Shown: positions 51,860 through 60,683, counted from the stretch's first letter. The stretch: 64,000 nt of DNA from CAVZMO01 sp963776195 (GCA_963776195.1 CAVZMO010000053.1:1-64000), one strand, 5' to 3'. Notes: generated from the sequence alone by a model not told the origin. Numbers and translations: made by a program.

Positions 51860-52846
51860 CTATGGCCTTATCTCAACAATCGTACCATTTGGCGCTAACT
51901 TGTCAATTTCCTCTATTTCTTCGTCTGTAACGGCAATACACCCTTTCGTCCAGTCAACCTCTGTGTGAAAATCACCAACCCACGAGAAACCATTCTTAAT
52001 GCCGTGGATCATGATGTCTCCGCCCGGAGAAACACCAAGTTCTTTTGCTCGCTTTTTGTCTTTCTCGTTTGGATAGGAAATATGAAGAGATAGGTGATGA
52101 CGGCTGTCCTTGTTTCTTGAATCGATAACGTAGGTTCCCTCCGGGGTTTTGTTATCGCCTTGCCTTTCTTTTGGACCATTCGGGTTTCCCCCCAAGGCTA
52201 TTTTGTAGGTCTTGAGCACCTTGCCCTTTGAGATCAACGTCAATCGTCGTTCTTTCTTTTCTATCAGGATCTTATCTGCCGGTCCCTTCTGGAGTGCAAA
52301 AACCTCTTTTTGCAGTGTAATAATCTCATTCTCTTTGCTCTTAACCTCTTGTTCAAGCGCCTCAATCATTTTTTGCAGTGTAATAATCTCATTCCCCCTG
52401 CCTTTAACCTCTTGTTGGAGAGTCTCAATCTGTGTCTGCTGCGTAGCAATCGTCTTATCCTTGACAATGACATTATGGATTTGAAATATCATCATCTCAC
52501 TGTCCTTCCTGTACCCACTTCCCGGGTAATCCTTTATGAGTTTCTGAAAACATTCCAGAGATTTCTGATAATCTTTTTGCTCATTCCTGGGATACGCATA
52601 AATAATACCCATCTCGAAAAGAACCCTGTCTCCCTCCGTGGGATATTTTTCAATAATCTGCTCATATTTGCTCAGAGCGGCCTTATAGCTTCCCTGGCTG
52701 AAAAGATCATTCGCTTCTTTGAAGGTTGACTTGGCCTGCAATCCCTCATTAAAGTGACTGCATCCGCATATGAGAATTGGCGTTAGTATGATACAGACAA
52801 AGAAAAAGTTTAGATGCCCACCTATCCTACCCTGCTTTTTACCCAT
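51860..52846 (-). CDS. L,D-transpeptidase lipoprotein with coiled coil
   Basis: A 328-residue lipoprotein. Signal peptide with lipobox ILICGC (Cys near 29), a TPR-like helical segment (YKAALSKYEQIIEKYPTEGD), a coiled coil (about 120-195; repeated EIITLQK heptads) and a C-terminal YkuD catalytic domain with IMIHGI and the nucleophile Cys in WTKGCIAVTDEE. It should form 3-3 crosslinks in peptidoglycan or anchor lipoproteins to it, in the periplasm. The coil could span from membrane to wall. It is the last of the envelope genes in this cassette. Confidence 0.87.
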   Translation of the reverse strand: MGKKQGRIGGHLNFFFVCIILTPILICGCSHFNEGLQAKSTFKEANDLFSQGSYKAALSKYEQIIEKYPTEGDRVLFEMGIIYAYPRNEQKDYQKSLECFQKLIKDYPGSGYRKDSEMMIFQIHNVIVKDKTIATQQTQIETLQQEVKGRGNEIITLQKMIEALEQEVKSKENEIITLQKEVFALQKGPADKILIEKKERRLTLISKGKVLKTYKIALGGNPNGPKERQGDNKTPEGTYVIDSRNKDSRHHLSLHISYPNEKDKKRAKELGVSPGGDIMIHGIKNGFSWVGDFHTEVDWTKGCIAVTDEEIEEIDKLAPNGTIVEIRP

Positions 52847-53228
52847 ATTAGGCCTTCGTGTTCGTTAATAATATGTTTGATGATCGCAGAACCATTCCTC
52901 TTCCCAATATATCCAAAACATGTACCACATTATAAGTTAAATTCTGCATTTTTTTATTATTACCATTTGAAATGTTGTAGAGACTCTCTCAGGCTCATCT
53001 ATCAAAGGCAGACCCAGGCTGTGCAAGATTGGATATGCACGGTTCAGGAAAGCCTTGCATATGCCTGCATTCTGAGAGCATGATGCCCTGGTTTTGACAG
53101 ATTACATGATTGAATGGTCCAGACAGACTTGAACGGTGGAAGCATAAGGAAGTGGCAGGGTCTCAAAACCCTGCCACTTCCTTTCCGGAGCACTAAAGGC
53201 AAAGTTAACAGCTCCCCATAAAATTGAC
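52847..53228. other. intergenic with strong terminator
   Basis: About 380 bases between the L,D-transpeptidase and lipoprotein genes, both minus strand. It holds the 16-bp stem-loop at 53146-53183 and presumably the transpeptidase promoter. No gene seen. Confidence 0.5.
53146..53183 (-). terminator. rho-independent terminator after Lpp-like gene
   Basis: A perfect 16-bp stem (53146-53161 with 53168-53183) around a 6-base loop, about 45 bases downstream of the lipoprotein stop. The strength fits an abundant small lipoprotein transcript. T-residues flank it on both sides, so it may work in either direction. Confidence 0.75.
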
Positions 53229-53561
53229 TTACTTCTTCATTGATTTTTTGAAAAGGTCCTCATCTTTCTTCGCCTTTTCCTCTGCGATCTTCGCCTTTTC
53301 CTCTGCCGCCTTCGCCCTTTCCTCTGCCGCCTTTGCACTTTCTACAGCACGTTCGGCGCGGGCTGCGGCTTCATTTGCCTTTATCGTGGCCGCATCGGCT
53401 GCTGCCTTGGCTTTCTGCGCATCCTGCGCTGCCTGATCAGCTTTCGCACCAGTCTGCATTTGATCCGACTGAACTTTCTCGAGGTCACCTCTTGTTGCAC
53501 AACCCCCCACAGCAATAGCAAGAACAAGCATCATTGAGATCACCAAAAGACTCTTCTTCAT
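53229..53561 (-). CDS. Lpp-like alanine-zipper outer-membrane lipoprotein
   Basis: A 110-residue lipoprotein. Signal peptide MKKSLLVISMMLVLAIAVGG is followed by the lipobox Cys, then a long alanine zipper of AEEKAK-type heptads (about residues 45-100) and a basic C-terminus ending KKSMKK. The layout equals Braun's lipoprotein Lpp, whose C-terminal Lys is bound to peptidoglycan by L,D-transpeptidases. Two such enzymes flank this gene, so it is a likely substrate. A strong SD (AAGGAGGTGA) and terminator suggest high expression. Confidence 0.82.
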   Translation of the reverse strand: MKKSLLVISMMLVLAIAVGGCATRGDLEKVQSDQMQTGAKADQAAQDAQKAKAAADAATIKANEAAARAERAVESAKAAEERAKAAEEKAKIAEEKAKKDEDLFKKSMKK

Positions 53562-53583
53562 CGTCTAATCACCTCCTTTATGT

Positions 53584-53805
53584 TCAGTTTACATTTCCCA
53601 CATTGATATTCTGAGAATAGTTATGTGAGGCGGTCCCATAGTAGACCTTATAACCGGCAAGGTCATTTAGACCTGTCCCATCTGTGTTTGTATTTGGAGC
53701 ATTCCAGAAAAGTGTTACATTACCGGCGAAAGATGGTAATGCACTAAACAGAATGATTATTACCAAGCATAATAGGTTGTAAAAGGGAAATGTTAGTTTA
53801 AACAT
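53584..53805 (-). pseudogene. secreted fibronectin-type protein, truncated after 73 residues
   Basis: A signal peptide (LLCLVIIILFSALPSFAG) is followed by the first half of a fibronectin type III-like domain (VTLFWNAPNTNTDGTGLNDL, AGYKVYYGTASHNYSQ). Full proteins continue with further strands and domains; here the frame stops at VGNVN, and the lipoprotein SD begins only about six bases after the stop. It seems that a deletion joined this fragment to the lipoprotein gene. Probably non-functional. Confidence 0.65.
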
Positions 53806-54102
53806 AAGACCTCACTATTAATAGTATTTTCGGCATGTCTGTATCCCATTAGCAAGAATTGTGACAGGAGAGTTTGATACAAATAAGTATCTTATTTTAA
53901 AGGATAATTAACTAAGAAGATATGTGATTTACTGTATAGAAAAGGAGAAATGTGTATGCATAATCATACATGGTATTCTAATAGGTTCTAAAGAGAATGA
54001 TTCGTCATATTCTCAATCGGGCTCAATGAATATGTATGATATTTTTAACGCGGTGCTTCAACAAGCTATGCGGCTTGAACGTGTAGGAAAAGGCGGGATC
54101 GA

Positions 54103-55422
54103 CTATCTCTTCTTGACAGGTTCAATCAATATACCATCTATTTCCAAATCAATTTTCAAGCGTTTGATTGCATCTTTGGCCTCTCTGACATCATTGAAAG
54201 GGCCAGCGATAACACGGTAGCTAACGTTCTTTGATAACACCCTTGCCGGGATTTGTGGACCCTGGTGGTTGATAATGGCGGCAAGCCTCACAGCATCAAT
54301 CTCGTCACGCACGTCAGCAGCCAAAACAGACCACGCCTCTGTTTTCAGTTCTGGTATTTCTGGTCTGCCATATAATTCGCCTGGGTGCTTGACTTCTATG
54401 GTTTCCGCAACCCCTTTTCCACTTCCTTGCCTGATCTCGAATATGGGGACAGGAATCCCCCGGGCCTCGGCCAATACTTTCTTAACTTTGCTCCAGTCAA
54501 GCGTGCGCCCCGATTCCTTTTCAATATTTCTCAATTTTGTATATATCTTATCAAACTCAACAGCGTCCAAGTCTTCCGGGGGCGCATGAACTTCCATGTA
54601 AACTACTCCATTACATTGACCTAGGAGATATGGCTGGTTAACGATGCATACAGGTGTTTTAACCGGAGTGTTCTCATAGAGTTTCTTCACGTCTTCTGGA
54701 TAGAGTCTTATGCAGCCATTGGTTGCCCTAAGACCAATGCTGGCCGGCTTATTAGTGCCATGGATCAAATAACTCGACTTACTTAAATATAGCGCGTATT
54801 CTCCCAAGGGATTTTGAGGTCCCGGCAGAACTGTAGCGGGCAGAGGATCTCCTTTTTTTCGATGATCCTTAGCAATTGAGGCAGGCACATGCCAGGTCGG
54901 CCGGATTACCTTGCGCTCCACATACATTTGACCTGTGGGCGAGGGTCGCTCTTCGGTACCGACACCGACCGGGTAGGTCAACACCGCCAGTGACTCACTA
55001 TCTCCTTTAAATTGAAAAAGCCTCATTGCGGCTAAGTTGATCACGATGCCTTTTCTAGGAGCGTCCGGCAGGATAAAACTCAGAGGCAACATGATACGTT
55101 CTCCGGCCTCAGGCACCCATATATCTACCCCTGGATTAGCTGCACTGACTCCATTGATTCCCAGGCTGAAGTGCCTTGCAATATCCGGTAGCGTATCCCC
55201 CTTTTCAAGACTGATGAATGCCAACCGGCCAATGACATCATCTCCTTTTGCAACTGAAAACTCATTTCGTTCGATATTTTCTTCCAGATGGCTTGGAATG
55301 GGCTGGTATTCCTCATGAACGCTTTTCGTTGTAGCACATCCATGGAGAGATAAGATGACGATAAAAAGAACTATAAGACGAAGCCTATTGGATAAGAGTG
55401 ACAGATCAATGATTCGGCACAT
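54103..55422 (-). CDS. L,D-transpeptidase lipoprotein with LysM and SPOR domains
   Basis: A 439-residue lipoprotein (lipobox LSLHGC, Cys near 29). Residues about 65-115 are LysM-like (EKGDTLPDIARHFSLGINGVS). The YkuD domain follows (about 125-265) with GLRATNGCIRLYPED as the active-site motif and SYLIHGTN as the His motif. The C-terminus (about 370-439) is SPOR-like (YRVIAGPFNDVREAKDAIKR), which binds denuded glycan at division sites. It resembles ErfK/YbiS enzymes that attach Lpp to the wall or make 3-3 crosslinks. It is upstream of the Lpp-like gene, in the same direction. Confidence 0.87.
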   Translation of the reverse strand: MCRIIDLSLLSNRLRLIVLFIVILSLHGCATTKSVHEEYQPIPSHLEENIERNEFSVAKGDDVIGRLAFISLEKGDTLPDIARHFSLGINGVSAANPGVDIWVPEAGERIMLPLSFILPDAPRKGIVINLAAMRLFQFKGDSESLAVLTYPVGVGTEERPSPTGQMYVERKVIRPTWHVPASIAKDHRKKGDPLPATVLPGPQNPLGEYALYLSKSSYLIHGTNKPASIGLRATNGCIRLYPEDVKKLYENTPVKTPVCIVNQPYLLGQCNGVVYMEVHAPPEDLDAVEFDKIYTKLRNIEKESGRTLDWSKVKKVLAEARGIPVPIFEIRQGSGKGVAETIEVKHPGELYGRPEIPELKTEAWSVLAADVRDEIDAVRLAAIINHQGPQIPARVLSKNVSYRVIAGPFNDVREAKDAIKRLKIDLEIDGILIEPVKKR

Positions 55423-55930
55423 GGGTCAAATAAGGTCCTTTCTTTAATGAAGAAAATTTAATAAACCATTTTTCAGTAAAGGACTGGATCGTATTGATGC
55501 GCAAGGCTCAATTCCATCGCAAGAGCAATAACGTGCAATTCAATGATATATACCAAGTATGGCCGATATTTTCAAAATAACAATATATTATACCCTCCGG
55601 GCATTTTCTGACTTATGAGCGAAATATTAGCATATCAGCAGCAATTTGTGAAAACAAAAGTGAATTAAATCGATGTAATATTTCTTTTTGAAACGGCATT
55701 TCCTGATATTACGGACTAAATACCATCATGGTAAAAAATGGGAATTTTGTCAGGCAATGCTAATTCCCATATGTACCCTTCAAAAGTTTAATATGCTCTG
55801 AAGGCGTTTGTTATCAAGGGGGACTCTGTAATAGATTCATTTTCCAATACCTGCAGACTTGTAGTAGTATTATGTCAACAAAGAGAGAGATACAAAGGCA
55901 ATTCTACACGGCACTGAAACGGGCAGTAAT
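55423..55930. other. AT-rich intergenic region, nothing recognised
   Basis: About 510 bases between the L,D-transpeptidase start and the left end of the ISNCY. Should contain the transpeptidase promoter. No gene or RNA recognised. Confidence 0.4.
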
Positions 55931-57581
55931 TAGTTTCTGTTGCGGAAAGGGTATTTTCCGGTTGATATATTTGTCCAATTATTTTCATGGCGTCTTATTT
56001 GATTCATCGAGACATCCAATAAATAAATTCTCATCTGTATTTGTGCTTCTGTGCCGATTTTAGAAACACCTCTCCACCGAGCCTCCCAAATCCTCCTATT
56101 GTGAGTTTGTCTTCCTTATAATCGCGCCAGCGTTACCAGGTTGTGGCAGAAGACTGCACACCCCACACTGGAGGCAAAATTCTTAAATCCTTTAAAAAGA
56201 CACTTACTGAGCTTAAATGCCCGTTTTAAGACGGAGATTGTCCCTTCTATGCCCGCCCGAAAACGCTGCCCGGCTTTAAACTCCTCCGTGCTTTCCCTCT
56301 GGTCTTCCTCCCTTGTTCGTCTCCCTTTCTTACATATCGATACTGTTTCAATTTCCTCTGAAAGACTCAGGATTTGCTCTCGACTTTCATAAAATCCTTT
56401 GTCTCCTGCCAATACGCCAGGTCTGCATCCAAATACCTTATCGTGTACTTTCAGACTCTCTTGTATAAGTTCCTTATCTGCTCTTTGCTTCGGCATCGCT
56501 TCATAGTGAATGATAAATTTTTCCCCGGTTTCCACCAATAATACTTTATGTCCAAATTCAATCGGCTTCCCCGCCTTCCCTCGTTTGATCAGTTCCGTGT
56601 GCTCTTCAAACAGACTGTATACTTTCTCCGCCGACGGCACTTGCTCTCCCTTGATTACACGACGCTTGGCCTGTCCTATTATCTTCTCTGTTATCGGCAA
56701 ATAATGCTTAAGCTCTGCCGCCACTGCCATTGCTTTTAGATCACCCAACTTTGACAGCATTTTTTCAGCTACACTGCCCACCGAGACAATCCACTTTGTC
56801 CGTTCAATCAGCGTTCTGTAAATGCTCTGTATCTTCTGTTGAACCTTTTTGTCCTTCCTGCAACTGTTACGGCTTATGTAAAGAAATAGCTTCCTTACTT
56901 TTTTCGTATGAAACCTGTGCCTTATTCCCATCCGGCCCATCTCATCCCCGGCGTCTTTCATCAGACGCGCCAATGTCCTGAAGCCGTCCCATAGCAGGGA
57001 TGAATCCGTAGGATAATGTATGTTTGTCTCATATGCTGTTGTGTCTAAACGCAGCTTTTCAGCCGTGATCTTCTCATTGTCCTTCGCATATCCGCTCAGC
57101 GCTTCGTTTATTTCTTTCCAGGTCTCCTCAGACAATGCGTTAAATGCTTTGCAAAGAAATGTGTAGTCCATCATTACCTTGTTGCCGAGTTTGATAAAAT
57201 TCCGGAAAAATTCGCTGTTCTCCACCAAAATAACCGCATCCCGGTAGCTCTCTTCCTCTATAAACATTACCAGTATCGAACGAAGGATTTGTTCCGATGT
57301 GTAGCCCCCTCTGCCATACTCGGATTGTGATAGAGTGCGGTTGAAATCGCTATGCGCTAAGTCTAATATCTTCGGGTTCATCTCCATTATCCGCGCTATG
57401 CCTTCGTATTTCGCCCGATACTCCTGCACTACCTTTAAGGTTGACTTCATGCTGAAATCCAGGTATTCTTGATCCAATGTTTTATTTCGCAAAGCCTGCT
57501 CCTTTCTTCTTGGTGTTTTTCGGTTACCAATTATAAAGGTTCAGGCTTTTTTTTTATCAAATCTTTTCGCAACAGAAACTA
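55931..57581 (-). mobile_element. ISNCY-type insertion sequence inserted next to IS630
   Basis: A 1651-bp element bounded by inverted repeats TAGTTTCTGTTGCGGAAAGG (55931) and, at 57581 in reverse, TAGTTTCTGTTGCGAAAAGA. It carries one intact transposase. The right end supplies the stop codon of the neighbouring IS630 transposase, so this element inserted into that one. No target duplication is seen. Confidence 0.82.
56116..57492 (-). CDS. ISNCY-family transposase
   Basis: A 458-residue DDE transposase. Motifs: EKLRLDTTAYETNIHYPTDS with the first Asp, VLAGDKGFYESREQ with the second and FRAGIEGTISVLKRAFKLSK with the Glu. The IHYPTDSSLLWDG block is characteristic of the ISNCY/ISDol1-type group. 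Intact. Confidence 0.88.
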   Translation of the reverse strand: MRNKTLDQEYLDFSMKSTLKVVQEYRAKYEGIARIMEMNPKILDLAHSDFNRTLSQSEYGRGGYTSEQILRSILVMFIEEESYRDAVILVENSEFFRNFIKLGNKVMMDYTFLCKAFNALSEETWKEINEALSGYAKDNEKITAEKLRLDTTAYETNIHYPTDSSLLWDGFRTLARLMKDAGDEMGRMGIRHRFHTKKVRKLFLYISRNSCRKDKKVQQKIQSIYRTLIERTKWIVSVGSVAEKMLSKLGDLKAMAVAAELKHYLPITEKIIGQAKRRVIKGEQVPSAEKVYSLFEEHTELIKRGKAGKPIEFGHKVLLVETGEKFIIHYEAMPKQRADKELIQESLKVHDKVFGCRPGVLAGDKGFYESREQILSLSEEIETVSICKKGRRTREEDQRESTEEFKAGQRFRAGIEGTISVLKRAFKLSKCLFKGFKNFASSVGCAVFCHNLVTLARL

Positions 57582-58592
57582 CCTAAGATTAGGTTCTCTG
57601 AAGAACCCGCATATTTTATCTGGATTGCGCTGGAGGGATTTAAGGTAAAAGCGCACTTTCTCTTGAAAGTCATCTGGACCATTGATTGATGAACGTCCAA
57701 TTTTACTTTTCACGTTGTTCCATACAAGCTCATCAGGGTTCAGTTCCGGGGAATACGGAGGAAGATAAAAAAGACGAAGCTTCCCTTTCGTCGATTGCAC
57801 AAATTTCTTTACCTGTGATGATCGATGCACCGGGTGACCATCGAGAACAAGAAATATCTTTGTTGTGACATTATGGATAAGCCGTTTTAAAAACTCACAA
57901 AATACCGGTGCTTTCATTTTTCCGGAATAGGTCATAAATTTCATCTTTCCCTTTGCAGTGATAGCTGAAATCATATTCACAGAGAATCGGGCGCCAGTTG
58001 TTTTTACTATCGGTGTTGCCCCCTTCATGCCCCACGTTGTCCCAAAATGATGATCCAATCTAATTCCTGCTTCATCTTCAAAATAAATTTCCGCCTTTTG
58101 CCGGCGCGCCAATTGCTTTATCTTAGGGTAATCTTCTTCTATCCACTGCTGCACTAATACTGGATCCTGCTGGAATGCCCTCATTAACGGCTTCTGGCAG
58201 CTGAGTCCCAGCTTCCTGAGTAATCGTCCTATGGATACCACACTCAGCTTTATGCCATATTGTTTTTCAATAAGGTCTCTCACCATTTCTCGTGTCCACA
58301 GTGCAAATGGAAATTTCAACTGCAAAGGGTTCTTCGTCGTCACTGTCTTGAATATCCACCTCAGCATAACACCACTCAACCTTAATGGCCGCCCTAAAAG
58401 AGGTGCCGCCTTTAGACCACTTATCCCCCGTTCACGATATAGCGCTATCCATTTGTAGATAGTCCGTCGATTCATTCCCAATGCCTTTATGATAACTTCG
58501 GGACTCTCGCCATATTCTATTTGTCGCACCGCCCGTATCCGCAGTGCTTCCAGAACATCATGCTTCAGTTTCCTCCCATCTGTTTCTCTCAT
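57579..58592 (-). CDS. IS630-family transposase, 3' end altered by ISNCY insertion
   Basis: A 337-residue transposase. A helix-turn-helix (YGESPEVIIKALGMNRRTIYKW) is followed by a second winged HTH and a DDE domain with Asp in EIYFEDEAGIRLDHH, Asp in FLVLDGHPVH and Glu in LPPYSPELNPDELVWNNVK. The coding sequence ends with NLR and a TAG whose bases belong to the ISNCY terminal repeat. The original last residues and the left IS630 end are therefore lost or displaced, and the element is probably unable to move as a unit. Confidence 0.87.
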   Translation of the reverse strand: MRETDGRKLKHDVLEALRIRAVRQIEYGESPEVIIKALGMNRRTIYKWIALYRERGISGLKAAPLLGRPLRLSGVMLRWIFKTVTTKNPLQLKFPFALWTREMVRDLIEKQYGIKLSVVSIGRLLRKLGLSCQKPLMRAFQQDPVLVQQWIEEDYPKIKQLARRQKAEIYFEDEAGIRLDHHFGTTWGMKGATPIVKTTGARFSVNMISAITAKGKMKFMTYSGKMKAPVFCEFLKRLIHNVTTKIFLVLDGHPVHRSSQVKKFVQSTKGKLRLFYLPPYSPELNPDELVWNNVKSKIGRSSINGPDDFQEKVRFYLKSLQRNPDKICGFFREPNLR

Positions 58593-58667
58593 GCCTCATA
58601 GTATACCATAATGAGGCTTTACTTATGAACTGATTAGTAGCTGTGCAAGACAAATAAGATCAGTTCT

Positions 58668-59186
58668 TTACGGTTTATCCTGTTTTTCGAACCTCCCCGC
58701 ATACTTCGCTCTGCCAATACACTTCTCAAAAATAAATTGACAGATTCTTGTCCCAGGATATAAAGCTAAACGGGTATGGCCAAGATTCACGATTTCCAAA
58801 ACCTGATGGTTCGAGATGCCGGGATGCATGAATCCTGCCGTTACATGAACAGCGAGACCAAAACGGGCAAACCTGCTTCTGCCTTCAAGCCAGCCACAAT
58901 AATTTTCTGCTAGCGTAATCTTTTCCTTCGTTATCCCTAAAATCATTTCATCAGGTTTTATAATGATTGCCTCACAGTCTTGTAACGAGATAACTTCGGT
59001 GATATCCTCGAAATTGGAGTCATCCTTGACATGGTATACGTCGGCATATCTTTTGAATATCCTGAACTCGTTCCCTAACGTAAGATCAATAGAGCCGGCG
59101 CCTATCTGTGACTCATCCAGAGGTTCTATTTTGATGAGACCCCGGTCAATTGCCTTTTTGATCTCGTCTCGAGTGAGGATCGTCAT
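58668..59186 (-). CDS. dcd: dCTP deaminase
   Basis: A 172-residue trimeric enzyme that deaminates dCTP to dUTP on the way to dTTP. Motifs: QIGAGSIDLTLGNEFRIF, the catalytic region EGRSRFARFGLAVHVTAGF with the essential Glu in TAGFMHPG-type context, and the C-terminal GTRICQFIFEK. Length fits the shorter (Dcd/dUTPase-like) class. Some Dcd proteins act in phage defence by depleting dCTP; the mobile neighbourhood makes this worth noting, but a housekeeping role is equally possible. Confidence 0.87.
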   Translation of the reverse strand: MTILTRDEIKKAIDRGLIKIEPLDESQIGAGSIDLTLGNEFRIFKRYADVYHVKDDSNFEDITEVISLQDCEAIIIKPDEMILGITKEKITLAENYCGWLEGRSRFARFGLAVHVTAGFMHPGISNHQVLEIVNLGHTRLALYPGTRICQFIFEKCIGRAKYAGRFEKQDKP

Positions 59187-59564
59187 AAGATAATGTAGAA
59201 AGGATTCAGCAAAATTACAAGGTAAAAATCTACCTCTTTACAACCATGACGATCTTCAAGAAATAAGAGAACCGCAGCGCAATGCCCATCCTGCGGGAAC
59301 CTGAATAATAATCCCTCTGTCCGTCAATAGAAAATGAAAATTTGTGAAAGTAACACAAACGGTGATTACTCCTCTCCCTTCCACGCGCATCTTTCACATA
59401 GAAGAGGCTCTTGTGGGCTTTGGACATATTTCTCCATCTCACAGAAGTCCTCACTACTTAGCATCCTGGTTATTCTGCGGAGTACAAGCGAAAATCGGCA
59501 AAACGTTTCAAATGTCAATAAGCAAGTCTGACCCCAATCAGACCCCAATCACAGGGGCATCCCG
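59187..59564. other. intergenic with tandem repeat
   Basis: About 380 bases between dcd and the DUF4258 remnant. Contains the tandem repeat at 59530-59551. Short open frames here have no recognisable domain. Confidence 0.4.
59530..59551. repeat. 11-bp tandem duplication GACCCCAATCA
   Basis: The unit GACCCCAATCA occurs twice in tandem. On the minus strand it reads TGATTGGGGTC twice followed by AGACTTGC, resembling the GGGGTCA tandem at 42490-42519 in inverse orientation. Confidence 0.6.
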
Positions 59565-59768
59565 TTGAATATTGTCGAGGCCATTTTGCAGAATCCCCAG
59601 CAGATAATTGATGAGTATGGAAATAAGAAGGCATATCAGTCCATAATTAAGATAGGAACATCAAAAGAATACCTTGTGAGGGTCATTGTGAACGACACCC
59701 TTGATCCTGCAAAGGTAATCACCGTTTATAGAACAAGCAAGATAGGAAAGTATTGGAGGCAGCCATGA
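59565..59768 (+). pseudogene. DUF4258-type (RelE-like) protein, N-terminus missing
   Basis: 67 residues starting with TTG. ILQNPQQIIDEYGNKKAYQSII and VITVYRTSKIGKYWR match the C-terminal two-thirds of DUF4258 proteins, often toxins of type II modules. The usual N-terminal helix with HAxxRxxxRGI is missing, cut off next to the GACCCC tandem repeat. It overlaps the DUF2283 gene, its usual partner. Confidence 0.6.
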
Positions 59769-59962
59769 AGATAACCTATGACCCCGAAGTTGATGTCATC
59801 CGAATCATTTTTAGCAGTGCCCCGATCGAGGAAAGTGACGAAGAAAAACCTGGCGTGATCCTTGATTTTGATAAGGACGGCAATGTTGTTGGCATGGAGA
59901 TACTTGATGCGTCACGGCGGATGGAAAACCCAAGAACAGTCGAATACGGTGTAGCAGGATAA
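59765..59962 (+). CDS. DUF2283 protein (antitoxin-like partner)
   Basis: A 65-residue DUF2283 protein: MKITYDPEVDVIRIIF at the N-terminus, then GVILDFDKDGNVVGMEILDASRR. DUF2283 genes usually follow DUF4258 genes, as here, and the pair is often annotated as a toxin-antitoxin module. The start at 59765 overlaps the DUF4258 stop (ATGA). With the toxin truncated it may persist only as a relic. Confidence 0.75.
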   Translation: MKITYDPEVDVIRIIFSSAPIEESDEEKPGVILDFDKDGNVVGMEILDASRRMENPRTVEYGVAG

Positions 59963-60059
59963 AAATATTATCTCCCCTTGGGTTCTATTAGCACCTTATT
60001 AGCCCGGTATTAGCCATTCATGCTAATAACAATTATTAAAGAGCATTTAGAATCAGACA

Positions 60060-60683
60060 ATGAGTGTCAGATATATTAATAGTGACGATAGTAATTGCCC
60101 GGCATCATTAAGTCGCTATTTCGGGCAGGAAGCAGTCGAAATCATAGCCGCTATAGGGAACCTGGATATCCTTCATAACAAGAGCATCGCGATCTTCTGT
60201 TCCAACAAATGCCCCGGCAATATAATTCTGAAGACCTATGATCTTATGAGGCAGATGCGGGAAAGGGGGATTACCGTAATCAGCGGGTTTCATTCAGCGA
60301 TGGAGCGCGAATGCCTCAACATCCTTCTGAAAGGAAAACAGCCGGTTATTATTTGCCCCGCCCGTAATATCGAAGCAATGCGCATCAAGACTGAATACAA
60401 GAAACCTCTCGAAGATGGTCGATTACTTATGCTTTCGCCTTTTAAACAAACAGATAAGCGTATTTCATCTGAGAGGGCACTTAGAAGAAATTATTTCGTT
60501 GCCGCACTTGCAGAAACTATTTTAATTCCGTACGCCGCACCGAGGAGTAAGACTGAAGTGTTTTGCCATCAACTTTTACAATGGAGAAAACACGTCTATA
60601 CCATAGATGATGAAAAGAATATGCATTTAATTGAAGAGGGCATACCGACTATATCCAATGTAGCAAAAGCAAGTCTTATCTGA
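60060..60683 (+). CDS. DprA/Smf-related DNA-processing-like protein
   Basis: A 207-residue protein with the DprA Rossmann-like fold: CPASLSRYFG, SIAIFCSNKCPGNIILKTYDLM, GITVISGFHSAMERECLNILL (the SGxxxGxD-like region) and ISSERALRRNYFVAALAETILI. It lacks the SAM and winged-helix domains of full DprA (about 360 residues). Such stand-alone forms may bind nucleotides or single-stranded DNA; a lysine-decarboxylase-like nucleotide-binding role is an alternative. It lies next to the tRNA-Met gene, at the right edge of the accessory region. Confidence 0.68.
   Translation: MSVRYINSDDSNCPASLSRYFGQEAVEIIAAIGNLDILHNKSIAIFCSNKCPGNIILKTYDLMRQMRERGITVISGFHSAMERECLNILLKGKQPVIICPARNIEAMRIKTEYKKPLEDGRLLMLSPFKQTDKRISSERALRRNYFVAALAETILIPYAAPRSKTEVFCHQLLQWRKHVYTIDDEKNMHLIEEGIPTISNVAKASLI

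Noticed and set aside
52310..52400. repeated TTTTGCAGTGTAATAATCTCATTC units as a possible CRISPR or regulatory repeat
   Set aside because: They are the coding repeats of the coiled-coil heptads (EIITLQK) in the L,D-transpeptidase; spacing and context are those of coding DNA.
53924..54220. plus-strand open frame of 98 codons
   Set aside because: More than a third overlaps the 3' end of the SPOR-domain transpeptidase on the other strand; no domain recognised.
55872..56063. plus-strand open frame of 63 codons
   Set aside because: Spans the left terminal repeat of the ISNCY element and has no plausible protein features.
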